A stretch of DNA of 64,000 nucleotides from Amycolatopsis nivea (GCF_004522235.1 NZ_SDLT01000015.1:16058-80057); one strand, 5' to 3'. Numbered from the stretch's first letter, positions 17,066 through 27,382 are shown. Notes: generated from the sequence alone by a model not told the origin. Translations and numbers: made by a program.

Positions 17066-18094
17066 GTGGACTTCTCTCTCACCGAAGCACAAACCGACCT
17101 CGCCGCACTGACCCGGCGCATTCTCGCCGACCAGGTCACCGCGGAATCGCTGGGCCCGCACGGATCCGGCGGTTTCGAGGCTCCACTGTGGACTACCCTG
17201 GCCCGCTCCGGCGTCCTCGACGCGGCCCTGCCCGCGACGGTGGGCGGCGGCGGTTTCGGCTTGCTGGAACAGTGTTCAGTCCTGATCGAGATCGGCCGCG
17301 CGGTCGCTCCGGTCCCCTATCTGTCGTCCGTCGTCCAGGCTGGCTCGGTGCTCACCGATCCATTGCTGGCTGAGCGCTGGCTGCTGCCGGTTTCGCGCGG
17401 TAAAGCCGTGCTCGCGGTCGCTTTGGGCGGTTCGTTCGTCGCTTCAGACGGACGCCTCACCGGTACGCAGACCGCGGTCCCCTTCGCAGCCTTCGCAGAC
17501 GCCTTACTCGTCGAAGCCAACGACGGCGTGTACATCGTCGAGAAGGACGCTGTCGGGGTCTCGATCGAAGCGCAGTCCACCACGGACCACGCCGACGCGG
17601 CTTTGGTGACGCTGTCCGACACCCCCGGGATCGCTCTCGGTGACGTCGGCGAGCAACTGCGCCTTCGCGGCACTCTCGGCGCTTGCGCGCAGCAGTTGGG
17701 CGTCTTGGAACGCGCGCTCGAACTGACAGCTGCGTACACGCGTGAGCGCAAGCAGTTCGACAAGGTGCTGGGCAGCTTCCAAGCCGTCCGACATCGTCTC
17801 GCCGACGCGTACATCGACGTCGAAGCCGTACGGCTGACGCTGTGGCAGGCAGCCTGGAAACTCTCCGAAGGCCTCCCCGCCGCCGCTGACGTGGCCACCG
17901 CGAAGTTCTGGGCTGCCGAAGCCGGACACCGCGTCGCGCATACCGCAGTGCACCTGCACGGCGGCGTCGGCATCGACGTCGAGCACCCCGTGCATCGCTA
18001 CTTCGCCGCCGCGAAGCGCCTGGAGTTCACCAGCGGCGGCGCAACAGAGCAACTGCTGGGTCTCGGCGAACTGGTGGTCAGTCCACCGGCGTGA
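17066..18094 (+). CDS. fadE27: Acyl-CoA dehydrogenase, FadE27/ChsE5-like
   Basis: 342 residues, shorter and more diverged than FadE26, as expected for the partner chain. It keeps the C-terminal ACAD part (YTRERKQFDKVLGSFQAVRHRLAD, HLHGGVGIDVEHPVHRYF) while the middle beta domain is reduced. GTG start with AAGGAG upstream. It should act as the second chain of a FadE26-FadE27 complex on sterol side chains. Its 3' end overlaps the opposing acetyltransferase gene by 17 bases. Confidence 0.88.
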   Translation: MDFSLTEAQTDLAALTRRILADQVTAESLGPHGSGGFEAPLWTTLARSGVLDAALPATVGGGGFGLLEQCSVLIEIGRAVAPVPYLSSVVQAGSVLTDPLLAERWLLPVSRGKAVLAVALGGSFVASDGRLTGTQTAVPFAAFADALLVEANDGVYIVEKDAVGVSIEAQSTTDHADAALVTLSDTPGIALGDVGEQLRLRGTLGACAQQLGVLERALELTAAYTRERKQFDKVLGSFQAVRHRLADAYIDVEAVRLTLWQAAWKLSEGLPAAADVATAKFWAAEAGHRVAHTAVHLHGGVGIDVEHPVHRYFAAAKRLEFTSGGATEQLLGLGELVVSPPA

Positions 18095-21000
18095 TGTGCC
18101 GCAGCCGACGCGGTCCGGTATCCGGCCGCGTCGGCGGTGCGCCCACCACCAACCGCGCGTTGGCGACAAACGCCCCGTCCGGCGACGCGAGGATCGGGTC
18201 CAACGCCAACGACCGCACCTCCGGGTTGTCCTCCGCGAGCGCCGCGACGCGCAACACCATGTCCTGCAACGCCGCGAGGTCCGCAGGCTCGTCCCCGCGA
18301 TACCCGGTCAACAAGGGCGACGTACGCGGCTCGCGGATCAGCGTCGCCGCGTCAACGTCCGTCAACGGCACAGCCCGGTACGCACGGTCTCCGAGCAGCG
18401 TGCTGACCAATCCCGACAGCCCGAACGAAACCAGCGTGCCGAACGACGGGTCGTCCTGCAGCCCAATGGCGCACGACAGCCCCTTCGGTGCCATCTGTTG
18501 CACGTACACGTCTTCGTCGCCAGACACCGCACACAGGTCTCGGTACGCGACACGTACGGACTCTTCGGACATCAGGTCAAGCCGTACGCCAGCGAAGTCC
18601 GGCCGCCCGCGCAACCGCTCATCGACGGCTTTCAGCGTGACCGGATACCCCAGCTCCGCCGCCGCGGCCACTGCCTTGCTTTCGCTGGCCGCCACCCGGA
18701 ACGGCACCACGTCCACGCCGTAACAGCTGAGCAGCCGCACCACATCGTCGTCGGAGAGCAGCGTCGAACTGCCGTCCTCCGGCAGCAACTCGCGCACGAT
18801 CTCCTGCGCCTGCTCCACGTGCAGACCGCTAGGCCGCACCAACGTCCCCTGCGGCCGCTGCCGCCACGCGGCGTACCGCACGACGCGCGCCAACGCGTTC
18901 ACCGCACGCTCCGGACTCGAGTACGACGGAATCGACCCACGCGTCGGCACCCCGTCGTCCGAAAGCACCGCCAACTCGTGCGGCACGCCTTCCGCGGCGA
19001 GGAACGTCGAGACGATCGGCTTCGACTGCTTCACCTCCGACACCGCTTCGCGCAACGCTCGCGCGTACGCGGCCCCAGGAATCGCCACCGGCGGCGCGAA
19101 CACCGCGATCAACGCGTCGGTGTCCGGCGAATCCAACGCCTCCCGCACCGCCGTCGCGAACTCGTCGGGCCCAGCCTGCGGCCCGATGTCCACCGGATCG
19201 AACGCGAGCCGCAGCCCCTCCGCACGGGCGGTGTCGGCGGCCAGCAACCCGATCGCACTGGAGTTCCCGACAATCCCGATCCGCGGCCCCGCCGGCAACG
19301 GCTGATGCGCGAACACGAGCGCCGTGTCGAACAGCTGCGCCAACGACTCCACGCGCACGACGCCAGCCTGCTCGAACAACGCCTGCACACTGGCTTCGTC
19401 GACCTCCGCCGACGTCGCCGCGAGCTGCGGCCGCACCGCATGCCGCCCCGACTTCACCGCGACGATCGGCTTCGACCGCGCCAACCTGCGCGCCAGCCGC
19501 GCGAACTTGCGCGGGTTGCCGAACGATTCCAGATACAGCAACACCAAATCGGTATCCGGATCGGTTTCCCAGTACTGCAGCAAGTCGTTGCCGGACACAT
19601 CCGCCCGGTTGCCCGCCGACACGAACGTCGACAACCCGAGCCCACGCGATCCCGCGTCGGCCAGAATCGCCGTCCCCAACGCCCCCGACTGGCAGAAGAA
19701 CCCGGTCCGCCCCCGCTTCGGCAACCGCGGCGCAAGGGTCGCATTGAGCCGCACGTCCTTCGCGGTATTCAGCACGCCCAGCGCATTCGGCCCGACCACG
19801 CGCATCCCGTGCGCCCGAGCCTCGCCGACCAGCCGCAACTCCGCGTGCAACCCCAGCGGCCCCGACTCCGCGAACCCGCCGGACACGATCACGAGCGTCT
19901 TGACGCCCTTGGCCAAACAAGCGTCCAGCACGGACTCGACGGCCTCCGCCGGAACCGCCACCAACGCCAGATCCACCGGATCCGGAATGTCCAGCACCGA
20001 CGGATACGCCCGCACCCCGCGCACCGACCGATGCTCCGGATTGACCGGATACACCGCCCCCGCGAAGTCGGCCGCGAGCATGTTCGCGAACGCGACATGC
20101 CCGACCTTGGTGGGATCGGCGGACGCCCCGATCACCGCCACCGTGTTCGGATGAAGCAGATTGTGCACACTCCGCGCCTCGGCGGCCTGCTCCCGCGACC
20201 GCGCGACCGCGAGCGACTCCTCCGTCGGATCGATGTCGAACTCGAGATGCAGCACGCCTTCCTCGATCGCACGGCTGACCTGGTAACCCGCGTCGCGGAA
20301 CACGCGCACCATCGCCGCGTTCTCGCTCAACACCTCGGCGACAAACCGCCGCAACCCGCACTCCGATGCCGCGGCGGCGAGATGCTCCAGCAGAATCGAC
20401 CCGAGCCCGCGCCCCTGATGCTTGTCGTCGACAACGAACGCGACCTCCGCCGAGGGCCCGTGATCGAGCCGCTCGTAACGCCCCACCGCGACCACGTCGT
20501 CCCCGAGCAAGGCCACAAACGCGACCCGATCGTGGTGGTCCACAGTGGAAAACCGCTCCAGATCCCGCGGCGGGATGCGAGGATAGGCACCGAAATACCG
20601 GAAATACCGGGTGCGGTCGGAGAGCCTGCTGTGCAGGGCCACGAGCCCGTCAGCGTCGCTCGGCACGACGGGTCGCAAGTGGACAGTGCCACCGTCGGAG
20701 AGGACTACGTCGGCTTCCCAATCGCGGGGGTAGTCGTAGGGATCACGCTTCCCATCGGGGGCGGAGCTTTGCGTCTCTCCCGACGGGCCGCCCGCCGTGT
20801 CCGGTTTCGGTGGCTCTCCCGACGCGCTGCTCGCGTCCGGCCTCGCTGCCGCAGACTCTCCAGGTGCTGCCTTGCCTTCTGCCGCAACGGAATCAGGCCG
20901 TTCCGATGCCGCGCCACCCGCAGCCGGGTCCGCGCCGGACTCGCCCCGGGCAGGTCCGCCCGGCGAACCGCTGTCTCCGTGCCCGCCCTCCGCAGCCGAT

Positions 21001-21341
21001 GCAGCCGCTCCGGCCGGCGTCCCGGCTGCACTGGGCCCGCCCGCGGCGTAGCGGATGTCGCGTCCGGAAGTGGGCGCACCAGTTCCGCCGGGCTCCCCGG
21101 CCACGTTGGCCCCGCCAGCCGCGTGACGAGCGTCCCGTCCAGAAGAGCCCCCGGGAGTCGGAGCATCAGTTCCGCCGGACTCCGGCGTTCCGGCCGCGCC
21201 GGGCCCGCCCGCCGCGTAACGAGCGTCGCTCCCAGGGTTCGGAGCATCGGTTCCGCCGGGGCCGCTCATCGGATGAGTATCGGGAGCGGGGTCGCCCGGG
21301 CCGGGGTTGCCGGGGCCGGGGCGGCGAGGTTGGTCGGGCAT
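18078..21341 (-). CDS. Protein lysine acetyltransferase, GNAT plus NDP-forming acyl-CoA synthetase-like (Pat type)
   Basis: 1,087 residues. Disordered N-terminus (1-205) with three imperfect 27-29-residue repeats at 29-111; GNAT domain about 209-370 with acetyl-CoA motif QGRGLG at 309-314; CoA-binding and ligase-like domains from about 395 (TVAVIGASADPTKVGH); ATP-grasp-like C-terminal domain. GNAT at the N-terminus is the order of the long actinobacterial Pat enzymes, opposite to Salmonella Pat. Such enzymes acetylate and switch off acyl-CoA synthetases. The ATG start is two bases after the deacetylase stop. An upstream GNAT-less start is unlikely because the frame there runs only through the deacetylase gene. 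Confidence 0.85.
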   Translation of the reverse strand: MPDQPRRPGPGNPGPGDPAPDTHPMSGPGGTDAPNPGSDARYAAGGPGAAGTPESGGTDAPTPGGSSGRDARHAAGGANVAGEPGGTGAPTSGRDIRYAAGGPSAAGTPAGAAASAAEGGHGDSGSPGGPARGESGADPAAGGAASERPDSVAAEGKAAPGESAAARPDASSASGEPPKPDTAGGPSGETQSSAPDGKRDPYDYPRDWEADVVLSDGGTVHLRPVVPSDADGLVALHSRLSDRTRYFRYFGAYPRIPPRDLERFSTVDHHDRVAFVALLGDDVVAVGRYERLDHGPSAEVAFVVDDKHQGRGLGSILLEHLAAAASECGLRRFVAEVLSENAAMVRVFRDAGYQVSRAIEEGVLHLEFDIDPTEESLAVARSREQAAEARSVHNLLHPNTVAVIGASADPTKVGHVAFANMLAADFAGAVYPVNPEHRSVRGVRAYPSVLDIPDPVDLALVAVPAEAVESVLDACLAKGVKTLVIVSGGFAESGPLGLHAELRLVGEARAHGMRVVGPNALGVLNTAKDVRLNATLAPRLPKRGRTGFFCQSGALGTAILADAGSRGLGLSTFVSAGNRADVSGNDLLQYWETDPDTDLVLLYLESFGNPRKFARLARRLARSKPIVAVKSGRHAVRPQLAATSAEVDEASVQALFEQAGVVRVESLAQLFDTALVFAHQPLPAGPRIGIVGNSSAIGLLAADTARAEGLRLAFDPVDIGPQAGPDEFATAVREALDSPDTDALIAVFAPPVAIPGAAYARALREAVSEVKQSKPIVSTFLAAEGVPHELAVLSDDGVPTRGSIPSYSSPERAVNALARVVRYAAWRQRPQGTLVRPSGLHVEQAQEIVRELLPEDGSSTLLSDDDVVRLLSCYGVDVVPFRVAASESKAVAAAAELGYPVTLKAVDERLRGRPDFAGVRLDLMSEESVRVAYRDLCAVSGDEDVYVQQMAPKGLSCAIGLQDDPSFGTLVSFGLSGLVSTLLGDRAYRAVPLTDVDAATLIREPRTSPLLTGYRGDEPADLAALQDMVLRVAALAEDNPEVRSLALDPILASPDGAFVANARLVVGAPPTRPDTGPRRLRHITPVD
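21009..21257 (-). repeat. Three imperfect tandem repeats inside the acetyltransferase N-terminus
   Basis: Codes residues 29-55, 56-84 and 85-111. Each unit starts GGTDAP or GGTGAP, contains a DARYAAGG or DIRYAAGG core and ends near AGTP or AGEP. The segment is Gly/Ala/Pro-rich and likely disordered. Confidence 0.8.
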
Positions 21342-21343
21342 GG

Positions 21344-22516
21344 TCAGTCCCTCGGATCGTCCGGGTCGAGGCCGTGCAGCGGGAAGATCGCGCGGCGGGT
21401 GTCGCGGATCGCGATGTCCACCGGGTCGTCCGCGTCGTCGCCCCACGGTTTGAAGGCGGTGTCCTTGCCGTCGGTCATCGCGGCGGGGAGGTCGGCGGCC
21501 GGGGCGGCGCGGCGGACCGTCGAGACCCAGCCGGGCGGCAGCGGCGTTTCCGGCGGGACGTCGCGGTCCAGCACTGTCGCCATCAGGTGCGTCCACGAGC
21601 GCGGCACGACGCGGATCAGCTGGTATCCCCCGCCGCCGACGGCGAGCCAGCGGCCGTTCGCGTAGCGTTCGGCCAGGTCGCGCAGCGTGGAGTAGATGGT
21701 GCGGTGGCCGTCGACCGACAGGGACATGTCGGCCATGGGGTCTTCCTCGTGCGAGTCCACCCCGCACTGGGTGACGAGCAGCTGCGGCTGGAACTCCTGC
21801 AGCACAGCCGGAACCACCGCGTCGAACGCCCGCAGCCACCCGGGGTCCTGCGTGTGCGGCGGCAGCGGGACATTCACCGCGGTCCCCGCTGCCTTGCCCT
21901 TGCCGACCTCGGCGGAGTAGCCGGTGCCGGGCCAGAGCGTGAACGGGTGCTGGTGCATCGAAACGGTGAGGACGCGCGGGTCGTCGTAGAACGCGGCCTG
22001 GACACCGTCGCCGTGGTGCACGTCGGTGTCGACGTACGCGATGCGGTCGAAGCCGTGGTCGAGCAGCCACGAGATGGCGATCGCGCAGTCGTTGTAAATG
22101 CAGAAGCCGGACGCGTGATCGCGCATCGCGTGGTGCAGCCCGCCCGCGATGTTGACCGCCCGCCGCACCTCGCCGTCGGCGATCTTGCGCGCGGCGAGCA
22201 GCGTCGAGCCGACGACCAGCGCGGTCGCGTCGTGCATCCCGGGGAACACGGGATTGTCGTCGGTGCCGAGCCCGTGCCCGACGTCCCACCCGACATCCGG
22301 CGCTTCCCGCACGGCGGCCAGGTACTCGGGTGCGTGCACGCGGAGCAGTTCCTCGTCGCCCGCGGCGGTGGGCACGAGCAGTTCGACGCCGTCGAGCACG
22401 CCCAGCTCAGTAGCGAGCCGCACGGTGAGGTCGAGCCGGACGGGGTTGAACGGATGCTGCCCGCCCAGGTCGTACTTCAGCAGCGACGGATCCCAGACAA
22501 CTGCAGGCGACGACAT
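21344..22516 (-). CDS. acuC: Acetoin utilisation/histone deacetylase family protein, AcuC-like
   Basis: 390-residue zinc-dependent class I deacetylase fold. Catalytic pair HH in GGLHHAMRD, zinc ligands in YVDTDVHHGDG, later D in CGVDSHEEDP, and GGGGYQ. AcuC removes acetyl groups from acetyl-CoA synthetase. It directly precedes the Pat-type acetyltransferase by two bases, giving a writer/eraser pair in one operon. Start ATG chosen because TACAGT ends 7 bases before it; a GTG three codons upstream would lie within the untranscribed region. Confidence 0.9.
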   Translation of the reverse strand: MSSPAVVWDPSLLKYDLGGQHPFNPVRLDLTVRLATELGVLDGVELLVPTAAGDEELLRVHAPEYLAAVREAPDVGWDVGHGLGTDDNPVFPGMHDATALVVGSTLLAARKIADGEVRRAVNIAGGLHHAMRDHASGFCIYNDCAIAISWLLDHGFDRIAYVDTDVHHGDGVQAAFYDDPRVLTVSMHQHPFTLWPGTGYSAEVGKGKAAGTAVNVPLPPHTQDPGWLRAFDAVVPAVLQEFQPQLLVTQCGVDSHEEDPMADMSLSVDGHRTIYSTLRDLAERYANGRWLAVGGGGYQLIRVVPRSWTHLMATVLDRDVPPETPLPPGWVSTVRRAAPAADLPAAMTDGKDTAFKPWGDDADDPVDIAIRDTRRAIFPLHGLDPDDPRD

Positions 22517-22523
22517 GCTTCGC

Positions 22524-22529
22524 ACTGTA
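22524..22529 (-). promoter_or_regulatory. -10 element of leaderless acuC-pat promoter
   Basis: TACAGT on the minus strand, 7 bases before the ATG at 22516. It would drive the deacetylase-acetyltransferase pair. Confidence 0.6.
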
Positions 22530-22672
22530 CTTCCCCGCCACGCCCCGAGCCGGGTTTCGCGGCGGGGCAGGACTCACCCGCGCGTCACTCCGCATCGCCT
22601 CCCCGAGTTACGCAGCAAGACAGCCTCGGCTGCGCGTCATGCCCTAAGCCGGATTTCGCGGCCAGGCAGGTT

Positions 22673-23386
22673 TCAGCCGCGCGTCCAGACGACGCCGCGT
22701 GCTTCGTATTCGAGCATCTCCTCCAGCCCGGCCGCCGCGTCGGAGCCGAGTTCTCGTTTCACCAGCCACAGGGCCAGGTCCAGCCCGCTCGTGATGCCAC
22801 CCGAGGTGACCACGTCTCCGTCGTCGACCACGCGGGCTTTCTTGAGCACGCCGCCCTGCTGAACGAGCGTGTCGACCGCGCCGTGGTGTGTCGTGCACGG
22901 GCGGCCGCGCACCAGTCCGGCCGCGCCGAGCAGCAGGGTGCCAGTGCAGAGCGACGCGAGCGTCAGCCCTTTGCGCGGCGCGGCCGCGAGCGCGTCTGGC
23001 AGCACCTTGCGGTCGATCTCCGCCCAGATGCCCGGGCCTTTCCGCTTCCCGTAACCGCCGCCCGGCACGACGATGACGTCGGCGTCCTGCGGTGACCAGC
23101 CGCGCTCGACCTCGACCTTCGTCCCGTACGCCGCGCGCACGACGCCCGGCCCGTCCACGCGCACGTATGACACGTCCGTGCCGCGCTTCGCGTGCATGCC
23201 CGCTGCGGAGAACACCTCGTACGGACCGGCGAAGTCCTGCTCCTCGACGCCGTCGAACAGCACGACCTGGACCCGCAACGGTCGACGCTCGGCCGTTGCC
23301 CCGGTCGTCGCCGCAGCCTCGGCCGGCAACGCAGCCATCGCCGCTCCGGCTGCCGCCGACCCGCGCAGGAATGTTCTCCGCTCCAT
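22673..23386 (-). CDS. DJ-1/PfpI family protein with Tat signal
   Basis: 237 residues. N-terminal twin-arginine signal (ERRTFLRG followed by an Ala-rich stretch) implies export folded. The DJ-1/PfpI domain carries the acidic residue in DGVEEQDFAGPYEVF and the nucleophile elbow SLCTGTLLLG with the reactive Cys. Relatives include isonitrile hydratases and transcription factors of the AraC family without DNA-binding part. Exact activity is unknown; export is unusual for this family. Confidence 0.82.
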   Translation of the reverse strand: MERRTFLRGSAAAGAAMAALPAEAAATTGATAERRPLRVQVVLFDGVEEQDFAGPYEVFSAAGMHAKRGTDVSYVRVDGPGVVRAAYGTKVEVERGWSPQDADVIVVPGGGYGKRKGPGIWAEIDRKVLPDALAAAPRKGLTLASLCTGTLLLGAAGLVRGRPCTTHHGAVDTLVQQGGVLKKARVVDDGDVVTSGGITSGLDLALWLVKRELGSDAAAGLEEMLEYEARGVVWTRG

Positions 23387-23458
23387 GAACGCCGCCTCTC
23401 GCCTGGAAAAGCCTTCCGGACGAGAAGTCGGTGCACGGCGCGGAAAGTTCCGGCGGAG

Positions 23459-24298
23459 TCAGCCGCGTTCTGGACCGGTGGCCGCGGGACGCTCCGGATC
23501 GCGCGACCAGTGCGACCACGACCCCGCGTACAGCGCGGCCGGCTCCGGATGCCCGGCGACCTCCAGCGCGAGCACCACCGACGACGCCGTGACGCCCGAA
23601 CCGCAGTAGGCGCCGACCGGGACCCCGTCGGCCAAGCCCAGCGACGCGAACCGCTCGGCAAGCTCGGACGGCGACTTCCAACGCCCGTCCGCACCGGCGT
23701 GCTCGGACGACGGCGCGCTGACCGCACCGGGGATGTGCCCGGCACGCGGGTCGACGGGCTCGGTATCGCCGGTGTAGCGGACGTGCGCCCGCGCGTCGAA
23801 CAGCACGCCTTCGCGAGCGAGCGCCGCCGCGTCGTCCGCCGACAGGACCGGCATCGCGCCCGGCCGGACCTCGATGTCGCCCGGCTCCGGCGAAGGCACT
23901 TCGGTCGTCACTTCCCGCCCCTCGGCCAGCCACGCTGCGTAACCGCCGTCGAGCACCGCGACCTCCGGATGGCCGACCCAGCGCAGCAGCCACCAGGCGC
24001 GCGCGGCGACCGAACCGTCGGCGTCGTCGTAGACGACCACCGGACGCCCGGCCCGGACCCCGGCTTTCCGCAGCTCACGCTGCAGCACCGCCGGATCGGG
24101 CAGCGGGTGGCGGCCGCCCTCGCCGGGCGGCGCGGCCAGCGCCGTGTCGAGGTCGGCGAACACCGCCCCGGGCACGTGTCCCTCCTGGTAAGACTCGGCT
24201 CCCGGCGGTCCGCCGAGCCGCCAGCGGACGTCCAGCACGACAGGACGGTCTCGGTCGGGGAACGCGGCGAGCTCAGCGGGCGAAATCAACGGTCGCAT
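23459..24298 (-). CDS. sseA: Sulfurtransferase (two-domain rhodanese)
   Basis: 279 residues with an inactive N-terminal rhodanese domain (about 5-130) and a catalytic C-terminal one with active-site loop YCGSGVTAS. It moves sulfur from thiosulfate or 3-mercaptopyruvate to an acceptor. The C-terminal loop CGSGVTA is typical of the mercaptopyruvate branch. Start ATG was preferred over an in-frame upstream codon because the family begins with LISPAELA. Diverges from ideR. Confidence 0.85.
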   Translation of the reverse strand: MRPLISPAELAAFPDRDRPVVLDVRWRLGGPPGAESYQEGHVPGAVFADLDTALAAPPGEGGRHPLPDPAVLQRELRKAGVRAGRPVVVYDDADGSVAARAWWLLRWVGHPEVAVLDGGYAAWLAEGREVTTEVPSPEPGDIEVRPGAMPVLSADDAAALAREGVLFDARAHVRYTGDTEPVDPRAGHIPGAVSAPSSEHAGADGRWKSPSELAERFASLGLADGVPVGAYCGSGVTASSVVLALEVAGHPEPAALYAGSWSHWSRDPERPAATGPERG

Positions 24299-24403
24299 GC
24301 CCCCATCCTGCTGGTCCGGACGCGGTTCGCGCATCAGGGCAGGACTTTTCGCCGGGGCCGGGCCGTTACGCCGAGGCGGGCCGTCGCTGTCGGGGCCAAC
24401 GAC

Positions 24404-24409
24404 TACGAT
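24404..24409 (+). promoter_or_regulatory. -10 element of ideR promoter
   Basis: TACGAT, 25 bases before the GTG start, leaving room for the AAGGGG ribosome binding site. It overlaps an in-frame ATG that is therefore unlikely to be used. Confidence 0.5.
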
Positions 24410-24434
24410 GAGCTACGCGGACGAAGGGGACAGC

Positions 24435-25126
24435 GTGAACGATCTCATCGACACCACCGAGATGTACCTGCGTACCATCTACGAGCTCGAAGAGGAAGGT
24501 GTCGTCCCGCTGCGGGCCCGGATCGCGGAGCGCCTGCAGCAGAGCGGGCCCACCGTGAGCCAGACCGTGGCCAGGATGGAGCGCGACGGGCTGGTCGTCG
24601 TCGCGGACGACCGGCACCTGCAGCTCACCGACCACGGCCACGACCTCGCCGTCGCGGTCATGCGCAAGCACCGGCTCGCCGAGCGCCTCCTCGTCGACGT
24701 CATCGGGCTCGAGTGGGAGCACGTGCACAACGAGGCGTGCCGCTGGGAGCACGTGATGAGCGAGGCCGTCGAGCGCAAGCTGGTGAAGCTGCTCGACCAC
24801 CCGACCACGTCGCCGTACGGCAACCCGATCCCCGGCCTCGACAAGCTCGGCGACGGCGATCCCGCGCCGCGCGCCGAGGACGGCCTGGTGCGCCTCGACG
24901 AGTTCGCCCGCACCGGCGGCGGCGAGGTGGAGATCCGCCGCATCGCCGAGCACGTGCAGCTGGACGAGTCGCTGCTCACCGAGCTGCGGACGGTCGGGAT
25001 CGTGCCCGGCGGCCTCGTCACGGTCGGCAAGGCCGTCGGCGGCAGCGTCACCGTCGAGGTCAAGGGCACCGAAACCACGGCTCAGGTGTCCACCGCGGCG
25101 CTGCACGCCGTGCTGGCGCTCGCCAA

Positions 25127-25130
<4 letters not shown>
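24435..25130 (+). CDS. ideR: Iron-dependent repressor IdeR/DtxR
   Basis: 231 residues. Winged helix (about 1-70), metal-binding/dimer domain and C-terminal SH3-like domain. With the GTG start the metal ligands fall at the classical DtxR positions: Met10, His79, Glu83, His98, Cys102, Glu105 and His106. This fixes the start. Represses iron uptake genes when bound to Fe(II). Its TGA overlaps the galK GTG (GTGA). dtxR is linked to galE in corynebacteria, so the linkage is ancient. Confidence 0.95.
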
Positions 25131-26311
<1,181 letters not shown>

Positions 26312-26348
26312 TTTCCGGAGCAACCCCCGGAGGGTCCGTCGCGTCGCT

Positions 26349-26386
26349 CTGAGGGGAGACTGTGCCGCAGAGTCGCCACCCCTCAG
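26349..26386 (+). other. Hairpin in the galK-galE gap
   Basis: CTGAGGGG at 26349-26356 and CCCCTCAG at 26379-26386, with GACT/AGTC able to pair inside. It lies 15 bases before the galE start, just upstream of an AGAAAGG ribosome binding site. Either a transcript-processing or weak termination site, or a translation control element for galE. Confidence 0.45.
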
Positions 26387-26401
26387 CAGAAAGGCCTTGA
26401 C

Positions 26402-27382
26402 GTGACGGACCAGCAAAGCCCCCTGAAGCTCATCGTGACGGGCGGCGCGGGGTACGTGGGCAGCGTGTGCGCCGCCCGCCTCATCGAAGCGGGTCACCAG
26501 GTCACCGTCGTGGACGACCTGTCGACCGGGCACGCGGACGCGGTGCACCCGCAGGCGCGCTTCGTCGAGGGCGACGCCGCCGAGGTCGCCGCGGACCTGC
26601 TCGGCGAAGGTTTCGACGGCGTGCTGCACTTCGCCGCGAAGTCGCTGGTGGGCGAGTCGATGGCCGACCCGGCGAAGTACTGGGAAGGCAACGTGGTGAC
26701 GTCGCTGCGGCTGCTGGAGGCGATGAAGAAGCACGGCACGCCGCGCCTGGTGTTCTCCTCCACTGCGGCGACCTACGGCGAGCCCGACGTGTCGCCGATC
26801 CCGGAAACGGCCCCGACGCAGCCGACCAACACCTACGGCGCGTCGAAGCTCGCCATCGACCACGCGATCACCAGCTTCGCCCGCGCCCACGGCCTCGCCG
26901 CGGTCAGCCTGCGCTACTTCAACGTCGCCGGCGCGTACGGCGCGTTCGGCGAACGGCACACCACCGAAACCCATCTCATCCCTCTCGTCCTCCAGGTCGC
27001 GACCGGCGACCGCGAGCACATCTCCATCTACGGCGACGACTACCCGACGCCGGACAAAACGGCCGTCCGCGACTACATCCACGTGGTCGACCTCGCCGAC
27101 GCCCACCTCCTCGCCCTGCGCCACGCCGTCGGCGGCGAGCACCGCATCTACAACCTCGGCAGCGGCACCGGGTTCTCGGTGCTGGAGGTCGTGGAAGCCT
27201 GCCGCCGGGTCACCGGGCACGCGATCCCCGCCGTGGTGGCCCCGCGCCGCGCCGGCGACCCGTCGGTGCTGGTCGCGTCGAGCGACAAGGCCAACGGCGA
27301 ACTCGGGTGGACGCCCAAGCTGACGGACCTGGACGGGATCGTGTCGGACGCTTGGCAGTTCACTCAGTCGCGTCAGTCCTGA
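26402..27382 (+). CDS. galE: UDP-glucose 4-epimerase
   Basis: 326 residues, extended SDR: TGGAGYVG cofactor motif at about 13-20, Ser in SSTAATYG and YGASK as the Tyr/Lys pair. Interconverts UDP-galactose and UDP-glucose for galactose breakdown and cell-wall sugars. GTG start with AGAAAGG upstream. Third gene of the ideR-galK-galE cluster and followed by a GC-rich hairpin. Confidence 0.95.
   Translation: MTDQQSPLKLIVTGGAGYVGSVCAARLIEAGHQVTVVDDLSTGHADAVHPQARFVEGDAAEVAADLLGEGFDGVLHFAAKSLVGESMADPAKYWEGNVVTSLRLLEAMKKHGTPRLVFSSTAATYGEPDVSPIPETAPTQPTNTYGASKLAIDHAITSFARAHGLAAVSLRYFNVAGAYGAFGERHTTETHLIPLVLQVATGDREHISIYGDDYPTPDKTAVRDYIHVVDLADAHLLALRHAVGGEHRIYNLGSGTGFSVLEVVEACRRVTGHAIPAVVAPRRAGDPSVLVASSDKANGELGWTPKLTDLDGIVSDAWQFTQSRQS

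Noticed and set aside
18096..21665. 1,189-codon plus-strand frame opposite the acetyltransferase
   Set aside because: Arg/His/Pro-rich translation typical of antisense to GC-rich coding DNA; the minus-strand protein has clear GNAT and ligase motifs.
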